Shown: positions 34,734 through 43,778 of the stretch, piece by piece | How positions within the stretch are numbered: the stretch's first letter is position 1 | Layout of the letters: each line of letters begins with the position of its first letter | NCBI RefSeq assembly: GCF_024611995.1 | Contig: NZ_CP102509.1 | Span: 1,054,001-1,118,000 of the forward strand | Direction of reading: 5' to 3' | Length of the DNA: 64,000 nt | Source: Streptomyces sp. NBC_00162 | Lineage (GTDB): Bacteria > Actinomycetota > Actinomycetes > Streptomycetales > Streptomycetaceae | Notes under the pieces: generated by a model | What the model was told of the DNA's origin: nothing | What the model saw: the letters and a program-made list of their open reading frames with translations, nothing else | Databases searched by the model: none | Position numbers and translations under genes: made by a program

Positions 34734-36353
34734 ATGCCCGATCTGCGGAGGTTCTGGCGCCGGTGCGTACTGCCGCTGACGCTGCCGGTCGTCCTGCTGC
34801 TGGCGGCCGCGGCGCCCGGCGGCCCGGAGCGGCCCGTCGTGGAAACCGACCGGGGGCCGGTCCGCGGCGTGAGCCACGGGGCCTACCGCACCTTCGACGG
34901 CATCCCGTACGCCGCTCCCCCGACCGGCGCACTGCGCTGGCGGCTTCCGGAGCCGGCGCCCCGGTGGGCCGGGGTGCGCGACGCGGGCGCCCCGGGCTCC
35001 CGCTGTGTGCAGCTGCCGCCGATCGGGCCCGGCGGGCCGAGTGGTTCCGAGGACTGCCTGTACGTGAACGTCACCGCGCCCTCGGGCGGCGGCCGGGGCT
35101 CGCGGCGGCCCGTCATGGTCTGGTTCCACGGCGGGGGCTTCGTCAACGGCGCGGGTGACCTGTACCGGCCCGAACGGCTCGCCGTCCGGGGCGACGCCGT
35201 GGTCGTGACCGTCAACTACCGGCTGGGCGTCTTCGGCCTCTTCGGCCATCCGGAGCTCGGCGGGGCCCCCGACTTCACCCTCGCCGACCAGCAGGCGGCG
35301 CTGCGCTGGGTGCGGGCGAACGCCGCCCGGTTCGGCGGCGACCCGCGCAACGTCACGGTGTTCGGCGAGTCGGCGGGCGCCCTCAGCGTCTGCGCGCACC
35401 TCACCTCCCCGGCCTCGGCGGCCCTCTTCCACCGGGCGATCGTGCAGAGCGGATCGTGCTCGACGAAGGTGCCGCCGTGGTCGCTGCTGCCCACGCTCGG
35501 TACGTACGAGCCCTTCGTGCCCGAGCGGGGCACGGTGGCGGACGGAGTCCTGGCGGCGGCCCGGCTCGGCTGCGAGGGATCCACCGGGGTGCTGGACTGC
35601 CTGCGCCGGCTGGACGCCCGCGAGCTGGCCACCCCGGAGCTCATGCAGATCTTCTCCAGGGTCTCGTACGGTGGCGCCCTCCTGCCCGTGGAGCCCCGAC
35701 TGGCGCTGGAGACCGGACGGTTCCACCAGGTGCCGGTGATGCAGGGCACCACGCAGGACGAGATGCGGATCTTCCTCGCGCAGACCCTGGCGGAGTACCC
35801 GATCGCCGACGGAGCCGCCTACCGGGCCCGGCTGGAACGGTCGTTCGGGGCTTCGACGGCCCGCGCCGTCGAGGCGCGCTATCCGGTCTCCGCCTACCCG
35901 ACGCCGGCGATGGCCTGGGCGACCCTGCTGTCCGACGCCTCCTTCACCTGCCCGACGCTGCGGGACAGCGGTGCGCTGGCCCGGCACGTGCCGACGTACG
36001 GCTACCGGTTCTCCGACCGCGCGGCGCCCAACTTCACCGGGCTGCCGGAGGTACCGGGGCTGCCGTACGGCGCTTCGCACGGCTTCGAACTGCCCTACCT
36101 GTTCGAGATGGCGCCACTGCCGGCCGCTCAGCAGGAGCTGGCGGACCGGATGACCGGCTACTGGACGCGCTTCGCCCGCACCGGCGTCCCTGGGACGGCG
36201 GGCGCACCGGAGTGGCCGCGCCACCGCCCACCGGCCGCCCCTGTGCTCTCGCTGGCTCCGGGGCCGGACGGGATCCGTACGGTCGATGCGCGGGCCGAAC
36301 ACCACTGCGCGCTGTGGGACGCGCAGTGGCCCCGGGTCACCAGTTCTCGGTGA
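34734..36353 (+). CDS. Secreted type B carboxylesterase
   Basis: An alpha/beta-hydrolase of 539 residues, full length for type B carboxylesterase/cholinesterase-like enzymes. Sec-type N-terminal helix (LPLTLPVVLLLAAAAPG). Family signatures: EDCLYVNVTAP near residue 103, the oxyanion hole HGGGFVNG, the nucleophile in VTVFGESAGALSV, the acid Glu in GTTQDEMRIF, and the catalytic His in GASHGFELPYLF. ATG 34734 is the start. It would cut carboxylic esters outside the cell; substrate unknown. The 3' end overlaps the next, converging gene by 17 bases. Confidence 0.92.
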   Translation: MPDLRRFWRRCVLPLTLPVVLLLAAAAPGGPERPVVETDRGPVRGVSHGAYRTFDGIPYAAPPTGALRWRLPEPAPRWAGVRDAGAPGSRCVQLPPIGPGGPSGSEDCLYVNVTAPSGGGRGSRRPVMVWFHGGGFVNGAGDLYRPERLAVRGDAVVVTVNYRLGVFGLFGHPELGGAPDFTLADQQAALRWVRANAARFGGDPRNVTVFGESAGALSVCAHLTSPASAALFHRAIVQSGSCSTKVPPWSLLPTLGTYEPFVPERGTVADGVLAAARLGCEGSTGVLDCLRRLDARELATPELMQIFSRVSYGGALLPVEPRLALETGRFHQVPVMQGTTQDEMRIFLAQTLAEYPIADGAAYRARLERSFGASTARAVEARYPVSAYPTPAMAWATLLSDASFTCPTLRDSGALARHVPTYGYRFSDRAAPNFTGLPEVPGLPYGASHGFELPYLFEMAPLPAAQQELADRMTGYWTRFARTGVPGTAGAPEWPRHRPPAAPVLSLAPGPDGIRTVDARAEHHCALWDAQWPRVTSSR

Positions 36354-37068
36354 CGACCACGCTGTCGCCGTCGGTGCGGACCTGCACCGTGCCCTTGTCC
36401 CCGTAGAGCTCGTGCCGCCACGCGGCGAACACCGCGGCCAGGCGGCGGGCATCGTCGCCGCGGCCCTTGCCCGGGCTGTCGGTCACGAAGCTGATCTTCG
36501 CCTCGCCGACCTCGCGCACCTTGCGGACACGCACTTCCTTGATCGCGTCGGCGGCCATGAAGTGGTCGGCGCGGGTGCGGTGCTTGGCGAAGTAGGCGTT
36601 GAAGTCCCGTGTCATGTCGAACCAGTCGGCCGGCCCGCAGGGACCCCCGCCGTTGCCCATCTCCCCATCGGTCGGCGGCCCGGCGTACCCGCCGGTCTCC
36701 TGATCCGTGGGCGGCCCGGCGTACGCCCCGGTCTCCTGATCGGTGGGCGGGCCCGCGTACCCGCCGGTCTCCTCGTCGGTCGGCGGGCCCGCGTATGACC
36801 CGGTCTCCTCATCGGTCGGCGGCCCGGCGTAACCGCCCGTCTCCTCATCGGTCGGAGGGCCCGCGTAGCCACCCGTCTCCTGGTCCGTCGGCGGGCCGGC
36901 GTAGCCGCCGGTCTGTTCCTCCGTCGGCACGTCGAGTGCGCACTTCGGCGTGAGGCTGGGTACGGGGGCCGGCCCCGCGGCCTGGCCCGCCCCCTTGGTC
37001 CCACACGCCGCGAGCACGGCACACAGCAGCCCCGCCACCAGCACCCGGCCGGTCGTCTTCGTTGTCAT
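36337..37068 (-). CDS. Lipoprotein with seven 12-residue repeats
   Basis: A 243-residue protein. ATG 37068 fits the ribosome site best (AGGGGG 6 bases upstream); in-frame ATG 37074 is too close. Lipobox LAAC with Cys22. Residues about 50-135 are seven tandem copies of (E/Q)ETGGYAGPPTD, a flexible Pro/Gly/Tyr-rich stalk. The C-terminal domain (about 145-243; DWFDMTRDFNAYFAKHRTRA, KVREVGEAKISFVTDSPG, GTVQVRTDGDSVVVTENW) looks like a small alpha/beta fold. The stalk would carry it out through the cell wall. Function unknown. Confidence 0.82.
   Translation of the reverse strand: MTTKTTGRVLVAGLLCAVLAACGTKGAGQAAGPAPVPSLTPKCALDVPTEEQTGGYAGPPTDQETGGYAGPPTDEETGGYAGPPTDEETGSYAGPPTDEETGGYAGPPTDQETGAYAGPPTDQETGGYAGPPTDGEMGNGGGPCGPADWFDMTRDFNAYFAKHRTRADHFMAADAIKEVRVRKVREVGEAKISFVTDSPGKGRGDDARRLAAVFAAWRHELYGDKGTVQVRTDGDSVVVTENW
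36667..36918 (-). repeat. Seven tandem 36-bp coding repeats
   Basis: 252 bases made of seven 36-bp units, each coding for (E/Q)ETGxYAGPPTD. The units differ mainly at third codon positions and at three amino-acid sites (E/Q at 1, G/S/A at 5). This means that the protein sequence is under selection and the array is not newly amplified. Copy number could differ between strains. Confidence 0.92.
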
Positions 37069-37150
37069 GGTCATCCCCCTCGGACCTCAAGAGGGACAGA
37101 CACCGGCCGTGGTTCCACCCCGGAGGCACCCAGGACGAACAGTGCGCCGA

Positions 37151-38938
37151 TCAGGCGTCCGGGGTGGTGGTCCAGGAGGCGGAGATCAGGGAGCGTTCCG
37201 CTGCTGCCAGGTGGGTGGCCGCGGACAGCCAGGCGTGGGCGTAGGCCTCGGGGGAAGGGTCGGCCAGGCGGCCGAAGGTGTCGCGCGGGCGGCGGTCGGC
37301 CTCGGCGGTGAGGGCGGCGGCCAGGTCCGCCGCTCCCGTGAGCCCGGCCCGGCGCAGGGGACCGTACGCGGCGAGGGGTTCGGCTCCCCGCCCCGCCTCG
37401 GCCACGGCGCGGCGGCCCCCCGCGACCCCGGTCTCCAGGAGACGGCGTACGCGCCACAGCGGGGAGTCCGCCAGCGGGTCCGGGCCGGTGGGAGCCGGCT
37501 CGGGAGCGGGGTCGGCGGCCCGCGGCGGGAAGTGGATGCCCTGGAGGCGGTCGTAGCCGAGGTCCGCGCGGGCCAGCCACTCCTCGGGCAGCCGCAGCGT
37601 GTACTCCGCGCCGGGCACCGGGCCGACGGCGAGGGGGCGCAGGGTGGCGGCCCGGTCCAGGTCGGGGCGGCCCAGGACGCGCAGCAGCAGACCGGGGTAC
37701 GAGCCGAGGCGGCGCAGGTTCGCCGTGTGCGCGAGCTCCGGGTGGGGGTGCGCGGGCCGCAGCCGCAGCAGGGGCGCGCCCGGCCGCAGCTCGCGGACCA
37801 GGAGGTGTTCCCCCGCCGCGCCGACGACGGCGACTTCGCAGCCGAGCAGCGCGGGTTCGGCGCCCTCCTGGTCCGCGGGCCGGTCGGCGACCGCCTCGGC
37901 CGCGGGCCGGGCGAAGAGCGCCGCCGCGGGCTCCTCGGTCCAGGCGATGCCGCGCAGCGGGGTCGCCCGGACCCCGCTTCCGGCGCCGAGCCGGCCTTCC
38001 GGGGAGACGGTCGCGCCGACGATGCGCAGGCCGCCGCGGGCCAGCCCGGCGTGGTCGAGGACGGCGCCGCCCAGGGCGACGGAGGCCGACCCCGCGCCAC
38101 GGGCCCGGGCGAGGCCGCCGGGGCGCACGTCGGACAGCGAGTACGCGGCACCGTCGGGGGCCAGCAGGTGGGTGACCACTCCCCCGTAGCCCGTGGCGGA
38201 GAGCACGGGCTCCCGGCACAGGCCGTACACCTGGAGGCTGCCGCCCGGCGCGTAGGCGCGGCGGGCGGTGCCGGTCAGGGCGGGGTCGGCGCGTCCGGCG
38301 GCCAGCAGCGCGGCGGTGCGCAGGAGTTCGCGGAAGGCTGCGGTGAGTGCGCCGAGCCGCTGCCCGGCCTGCTGCCCGCGGGCGGCGCGCAGGCCGCGTA
38401 CGACGCGCAGCGCGGCCGCCTCGGCGTGCGGCATCCCGGCAAGGCGGGCGGTGTGCGCGGCGCGCAGCAACTCGGCCTGGACCACGGCTCCTCCGGCGGT
38501 GACCCCTGCGGCGAGGGCCTCGGCCGCGGCTCGCCAGAGCGCGGCCGAGGCCCGCAGCTGGGCGTCCGTGAGCGTCACTTCGGGCTCGGCCGGCCCGGCG
38601 GGCCCGGGCGTCGCCGGTTGTGCCGCTACGGGCGCAGAAGCGTCCGCGTCCGCGAGCGGGGCGGCTCCCAGGGCGGCGGCGCGGTGGAGACAGCGCGGCG
38701 CCAACAGGCAGGTGCACACCGCCTGTCCGGCCTCGGTGACGGCCCCTCCCGGGCCGGGGCGCAGGGTGACGACGGCGTCCTCCCCGAAGCCGATGACGAC
38801 GGCACCGTCCGCCCCGCTCGAGGCGAGGGCGCCGCAGCTCGCGGTGGCGGCGTCCAGCTTCTTGCGCAGCCGGGCGCTGAGCTGCTCGACGGCTTCGGCG
38901 AGCACCTCGGGGGCGACGGGCGGCAGTGAGGATGTCAA
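37151..38938 (-). CDS. SWIM zinc-finger protein of the MoxR-VWA operon
   Basis: A 595-residue protein, last gene of the operon. TTG 38938 is the start: it forms TTGA with the stop of the VWA gene and GGAG lies 8 bases upstream. The SWIM motif CxCx(n)CxH is at about residues 75-84 (AVCTCLLAPRCLHRAAAL), a zinc site that usually binds DNA or proteins. The rest is helical and Ala/Leu-rich with a beta-rich centre (HLLVRELRPGAPLLRLR) and the conserved tail ADLGYDRLQGIHFPPRA, which resembles the region that accompanies SWIM proteins in these operons. Likely to give substrate recognition to the MoxR/VWA machine; this is inference. Confidence 0.8.
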   Translation of the reverse strand: MTSSLPPVAPEVLAEAVEQLSARLRKKLDAATASCGALASSGADGAVVIGFGEDAVVTLRPGPGGAVTEAGQAVCTCLLAPRCLHRAAALGAAPLADADASAPVAAQPATPGPAGPAEPEVTLTDAQLRASAALWRAAAEALAAGVTAGGAVVQAELLRAAHTARLAGMPHAEAAALRVVRGLRAARGQQAGQRLGALTAAFRELLRTAALLAAGRADPALTGTARRAYAPGGSLQVYGLCREPVLSATGYGGVVTHLLAPDGAAYSLSDVRPGGLARARGAGSASVALGGAVLDHAGLARGGLRIVGATVSPEGRLGAGSGVRATPLRGIAWTEEPAAALFARPAAEAVADRPADQEGAEPALLGCEVAVVGAAGEHLLVRELRPGAPLLRLRPAHPHPELAHTANLRRLGSYPGLLLRVLGRPDLDRAATLRPLAVGPVPGAEYTLRLPEEWLARADLGYDRLQGIHFPPRAADPAPEPAPTGPDPLADSPLWRVRRLLETGVAGGRRAVAEAGRGAEPLAAYGPLRRAGLTGAADLAAALTAEADRRPRDTFGRLADPSPEAYAHAWLSAATHLAAAERSLISASWTTTPDA

Positions 38939-41900
38939 CGGGGTTCTCCACGGAGTCGGTCGCCCACCCAGCGGGCGAGGGCGAGCGGACTGAGGGCGGC
39001 CACCGGCATGCCGGCCGCGACGAGTTGCCGGGCGACCGGGACCGAGTACCGGGGGTGCCCGCGTCGTCGAGCGCGGCGCAGCCCAGCAGATGGGCGCCGG
39101 AGGCGGCCAGCGCGCGGACCTCGCCGAGCAGCCCGCCGATCGGGGCGCCCTCCTCGAAGTCGCTGACCACGACGACGAGGGTGCGGCTCGGGACGGTCAC
39201 CAGCGAGCGGGCGTGCGCGAGTCCGGCGGCGATGTGCGTACCGCCGCCGACCCGGACCTCCAGCAGGAGCGAGAGCGGGTCCTCGACCCGGTCGGTGAGG
39301 TCCACGACCTGGGTGGAGAAGGCGAGGAAGTGGGTGGACAGGGTCGGTACGCCGCCCAGCACGGCCGCGGTCAGCGCCGACCAGATGACGGAGGCCTCCA
39401 TCGAACCGGACACGTCGACGACCAGGATCAGCCGCCAGTCGGTCTCGCGGTTGGCCCGGGTGCTGAACACGGGCCGTTCCGGGACCACGACCACGCTGCC
39501 GTCGGGCCGCCGCCGGGTGTGCGCGAGGTTGGCGCGCAGGGTGCGGGCCAGGTCGAGCTTGCCGCCGGGGCGGCGGGTGGGGCGCGGGGTGGCGAGGCCG
39601 GAGAGGGCCGGGCGCAGCCGGGTGGCCAGCTCCTTGGCGAGTTCGTCGACCAGCCGCCTGACCAGGGGCCGCAGCCGGGCGAGTTGGGCTTCGGGCATTC
39701 CGCCGGCGAGGGACAGGACGGAGCTCAGCAGTTCCACGGAGGGCCGTACGGATGCCGGGTCGAGCTGGGCCAGCACGTCGGTGCGGCCCGCTTCGGCCGC
39801 TCCGCCCAGCACCTCTTCCCGTACGTCGGCGCCGAACAGCGCCTCCAGTTCCTCCGACCACTCCCGGGCGGTGGGGAAGGAGGCTTCCTGGCCGCCGCCC
39901 TGTCCGCCCTGTCCGCCCCGGCCGCCGTCGAGGTCGGTGGAGCCTTCGCCGCGGCCGGCGCCGTACAGCTCGTCGAGGGCGTGGGCGTAGCGGCGGGCGC
40001 CCGCGGGGAGCCGGTCCCGCTCGCGGCCGAGCAGCAGCCGCCAGCGGTCGGCGGGGGCGAGCCGCAGGCCGGTCGGTACGGGCGGGCGCGGAGCCTCGGC
40101 GGTCTCCGGCGTCACGGACGCCACCACGACCGGGGCCGGAGCCGAAGCCGGAGCCGAAGCCGGGGACGGGGACGGGGACGGGGACGGTACGGCCGCCTCG
40201 GGCAGCGGGAGTTCCTTGAGCGCGGCGAGTCCGGCGGCGTCGGCCGCGGCCCAGAGGGCGAGCAGCGCGGGCGGTGCGTCGAGCGCGAGGTCGATCCGGT
40301 CGCCGAGCCGCTCGCCCACGGTGTCCAGCAGCCGGTCGCGGGCGGCGGGGGAAAGGGTGTCGAAGCCGCCGCGCAGGGCGGGGAGGCGGTCGAGGAAGTC
40401 CTGGTCGGTGAGGTGCTCGACGCGGTCGAGGAGCGGGGTGAGGGCGGCCGGGGAGGACTGCAGGAGCGGTCCCGCGGCGGTGAGGAGCCCGCCGAGCCTG
40501 CGGATCAGGGCGCGGCGGCCGTCGGGAGTGGTGGCGCCGTCGATCCAGCCGGCGGCGCGGTCGCCGAGCCGGGCGGCCGGATCGAGGTCGAGGAGGACCC
40601 GTACGGCCAGGGCCGCGCCCTGGATCAGCGGGGAGCCGGAGTCGGCCAGGGCGGCGAGGGCCTCGTCGGTGCGCAGCCCGAGGTGGTGGGCGGCGGCGCG
40701 GTCGGCGAGGGCCACCAGCGCGCCCGCGTCGGCGGGTTCGTCACTGCCGGCGAGGCCGGGCAGGGAGCGGACGGCCGCTTCGAGCAGGTCGCCGGTGAGC
40801 GCGGCGGCGGTGGCGCGGGACTCGGCACCGGTGCCGGGGAGATGGCCGCGGTGGAGGGCCTCCAGGAGGTCGAGGGCGTCGAGGAGTTCGGGCAGGGCCG
40901 CGGTCTGCGGCAGGACGGTGGCCGCCTCGTGGAGGCGTACGTCGACCAGCTCGGGCAGATCGCACCGCGCGGCGGCGGCCAGCCCGGCGAGGATCTGCGC
41001 CGGGGTCGGACCGCCGTCGGCGGCGGCGCGGCGGCCGGTGTCGCGGAGGGTGCCGGCGGCGGCCTGGGCGGCGGTGACGCCGCGGACCCCGGCGAGATCG
41101 AGGCGGGCCGGGACCGAAGGCGTCCAGGACAGCCGCCACTTGGTGCCGAGGGCGGTGCCGTCGCCGGTGGTGGCGACGCTCAGGGGCTCGCCGTAGGAGG
41201 CTCCGCAGACGAGGAGCCGCTGGAGGAGGACCTCGCGGCGGCCGTCGAGGGCGGAGCGCAGCGGGTCGAGGCGGACCTCGCGGGAGGCGGGGTCGTCGGG
41301 GCCGGGCAGCCGCAGCTCCGTCAGCTCGGTCTCGACGGAGGGGCCGAGGCCGGAGCGGGGGGCGTGCGGGGTGATCCGTCCCCGCGCGGTGCCTACGAGT
41401 ACCGCCTCGAGGGCGCGGGCGAGTGCCCGGCCGCGGCCGAGCGGTTCGCCCTGCCCGAGGACGGTGGTGACGGCCTCCAGGAGCTCTCCCCGGCCGGGCG
41501 CGGGGAGCCCCCGCAGGACGGCCAGGTCGCAGGCGAGCCGCAGGGTCTCGGCGGCCTCGCCGGTCCCTGCGGTGTGCCCGGCGCGGCGCAGCTCCCGGCA
41601 CAGGCCGGTGAGGGCGACGGAGGCCGCGTCCCGGAGCCGTGCGGGGTCGCCGGCGGCGTTGAGGACGGCCTGCTGCCAGAGGGGGTCCCGGATTCCGGCC
41701 GGGTACCCGGAGCGGGAGTCGAGCAGGTCGAAGGAGTACGGCACGAGGGAGGTGACGGGCCCGTCCGCCTGCGCGTCCGCCGGGTCCCCGCTGTGCGCTC
41801 CGCTGTGCACGCGATCGGGCCCGGCACTCGCGCCCAGCAGGGCCGGGGCGTGGAAGGCGCCGATCACGGCGGCCACCCGGCGGCCCGTGGCCGCCGCGTC

Positions 41901-42545
41901 GGCGATCACGCCGCGCATGTGGGACTCGCGCGCCAGGTCCGTCGCCGGGACGGTGGTGGTGTCCGCGCGCAGCGCCCACCCGACGCCGAGTGCGGCGCGG
42001 CGCACGGCCTCCGGGGAACAGCCGGGTGCGAGGACCTCGACGACGCGGTCCCACGGATCGTCACCGTCCCGGCCCGTCCCGGCGGCGGTCAGCGCGTCGC
42101 CGAAGGTGCGGCCGGGTCCCGCGCCCGCGTCGGGTGCGGGCGGGATCGGGTCCGGCGGGGTCCAGCCGCGGTCGGACAAGGGGAGGTCGCAGCAGACGAC
42201 GGCCGCGCCGGACCGGCGGGCCCAGCGGATCGCGGCCAGTTCCGGGGAGAAGTCCGCGAAGGGGTAGAAGGCCAGGCGGCCGTCCTGGCCCGTGCCCGCC
42301 AGCGCGACGGGGGCGACGGTCTCCGGGTCGGCGAGGTGCTCCAGCCACGGCTGGAACTCCGCCGGGAGCTCGACGCAGACCACGTCCGCGCCCGAGGCCT
42401 CCAGCAGGGCGGGGACCAGCGCGGCCAGCGCGGGGCTGTGGTGGCGTACGCCCAGCAGGTACGGCTCGCGGGACGCGGCGAGCGCCTCGACGGCCGTACG
42501 CGGATCGGCCGTACGCGGGTCCGCCAGAGCCTCGGTCGGGGTCAA
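38935..42545 (-). CDS. DUF5682-VWA fusion protein (frame broken by one base)
   Basis: About 1,203 residues. TTG 42545 is the start (TTGA overlap with the MoxR stop; GGGAG 7 bases upstream). Residues 1-800 match DUF5682: the opening YLLGVRHHSPALAALVPAL resembles the TraB/ChaN/EreA-type His motif, then ADVVCVELPAEF. A Ser/Pro linker (SPSPSPSPASAPASAP) joins the VWA part (about 840-1203), whose MIDAS is DVSGS in LILVVDVSGSMEASVIW, Thr in GGGTHIAAGL and Asp in VVVVSDFEEG. In many genomes these are two genes. At 39051-39055 one C is missing from a CCCCC run (coding strand): ALDDAGTP then RYSVPVARQLVAAGMPV. Confidence 0.85.
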
Positions 42546-43696
42546 CGCAGGCTCCCGCGCAGGTCCCAGAGGCGGCGCCACATCGCCGAGCCGTCCTCGG
42601 CCCGGCGGCGGACCGGGCCGTCCCAGTACCCCAGCAGCCGTCCGTGGTCGGCCGGGTCGTCCTTGCGTACGACGCCCAGCAGGTGCCCCGGCAGCAGGTC
42701 CAGCACGTCCCCGCCCGGCAGGTAAGCGGCCGAGACCCCCAGCGAGGCCGCCACCTGCACGGCTTCGGCGGTGGACATGACCGTACCGGGGCGCTCCACG
42801 TCCCAGCCCTCGGCGGATCGTCCCGAGCGCAGGTCCCGGAAGACGGTGACGAGCGCGTCGAGCACGGCGTCGTCGACCCCGAAGGCGGCGCCGGCCCGCT
42901 GGACGGCGGCGACCGCCTGGCGGCGGATCAGGGTGGCCTCGGCGTCGGCGTCGGCGATCGGGGCGACGGTCTCGAAGTTGAAGCGCCGCTTGAGGGCGGC
43001 GGACATCTCGGAGACGCCGCGGTCGCGCAGGTTGGCGGTGGCGATGACGGTGAAGCCGGGGGCCGCGCAGACCACCGCGTCCTCGGTGGCGGTCAGTTCG
43101 GGCACGGTGACCCGCCGGTCGGACAGGATCGACACCAGCGCGTCCTGGACCTCGGGCAGGCAGCGGGTGATCTCCTCGACGCGGACCACCCGCCCGGTGC
43201 GCATGGCGGAGAGCACCGGCGAGTCGACCAGGGCCTGCGGGGTGGGGCCCTGGGCGAGCAGCAGCGCGTAGTTCCAGCCGTAGCGGAAGGCGTCCTCGGT
43301 CGTACCGGCCGTGCCCTGGACGGTGAGGGAGCTGGTGCCGCTGACGGCGGCGGCCAGCAGTTCGCTGAGCATCGACTTGGCCGTGCCGGGCTCACCGGTG
43401 AGCAGCAGGCCGCGCTCACCGGCGAGGGTGACCACGCAGCGCTCCACGAGGGCGCGTTCGCCGACGAACTTGGGAGCGATGACGAGCTTGGCGCCGCCCT
43501 GGGGCAGGGCCAGTTCGGTTCCGTCGCTGCCGCAGACGAAGGTGACGACGGCGCGCGGGGTCAGTGCCCAGCCGGGCGGGCGGGGGCCGGGGTCCTGGGC
43601 GGCGAGGAAGGCGAGTTCGGCGGCGTAGCGCTCCTCGGCGGGCAGTACCTGGCGTGCGGGTACGGATGCGGGTGCGGACGGTTCGGTGAGGGTCAT
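42542..43696 (-). CDS. MoxR-family AAA+ ATPase
   Basis: A 384-residue ATPase from ATG 43696 with GAGGAA upstream. Walker A is GEPGTAKS (LLLTGEPGTAKSMLSELL), Walker B is VVRVEEI, sensor 1 lies in FTVIATANLRDRG, and the arginine finger region is MSAALKRRFNFETV. MoxR ATPases work with VWA-domain partners as chaperones that remodel or load metals into target complexes; the VWA and SWIM genes follow directly. The stop TGA overlaps the TTG start of the DUF5682-VWA gene. Confidence 0.92.
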   Translation of the reverse strand: MTLTEPSAPASVPARQVLPAEERYAAELAFLAAQDPGPRPPGWALTPRAVVTFVCGSDGTELALPQGGAKLVIAPKFVGERALVERCVVTLAGERGLLLTGEPGTAKSMLSELLAAAVSGTSSLTVQGTAGTTEDAFRYGWNYALLLAQGPTPQALVDSPVLSAMRTGRVVRVEEITRCLPEVQDALVSILSDRRVTVPELTATEDAVVCAAPGFTVIATANLRDRGVSEMSAALKRRFNFETVAPIADADAEATLIRRQAVAAVQRAGAAFGVDDAVLDALVTVFRDLRSGRSAEGWDVERPGTVMSTAEAVQVAASLGVSAAYLPGGDVLDLLPGHLLGVVRKDDPADHGRLLGYWDGPVRRRAEDGSAMWRRLWDLRGSLR

Positions 43697-43778
43697 ACGG
43701 GTTCCTCGAAGGTCAGGGGGAGGGTGCGGAAGGGGTGGCCGGGGGCGCGGCGCACCGCGGGGGTGCGCCGCGCCGGGG

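Noticed and set aside
36667..36918. 36-bp repeats considered as a CRISPR array
   Set aside because: Units are directly adjacent with no spacers, stay in one reading frame and encode a conserved 12-residue peptide.
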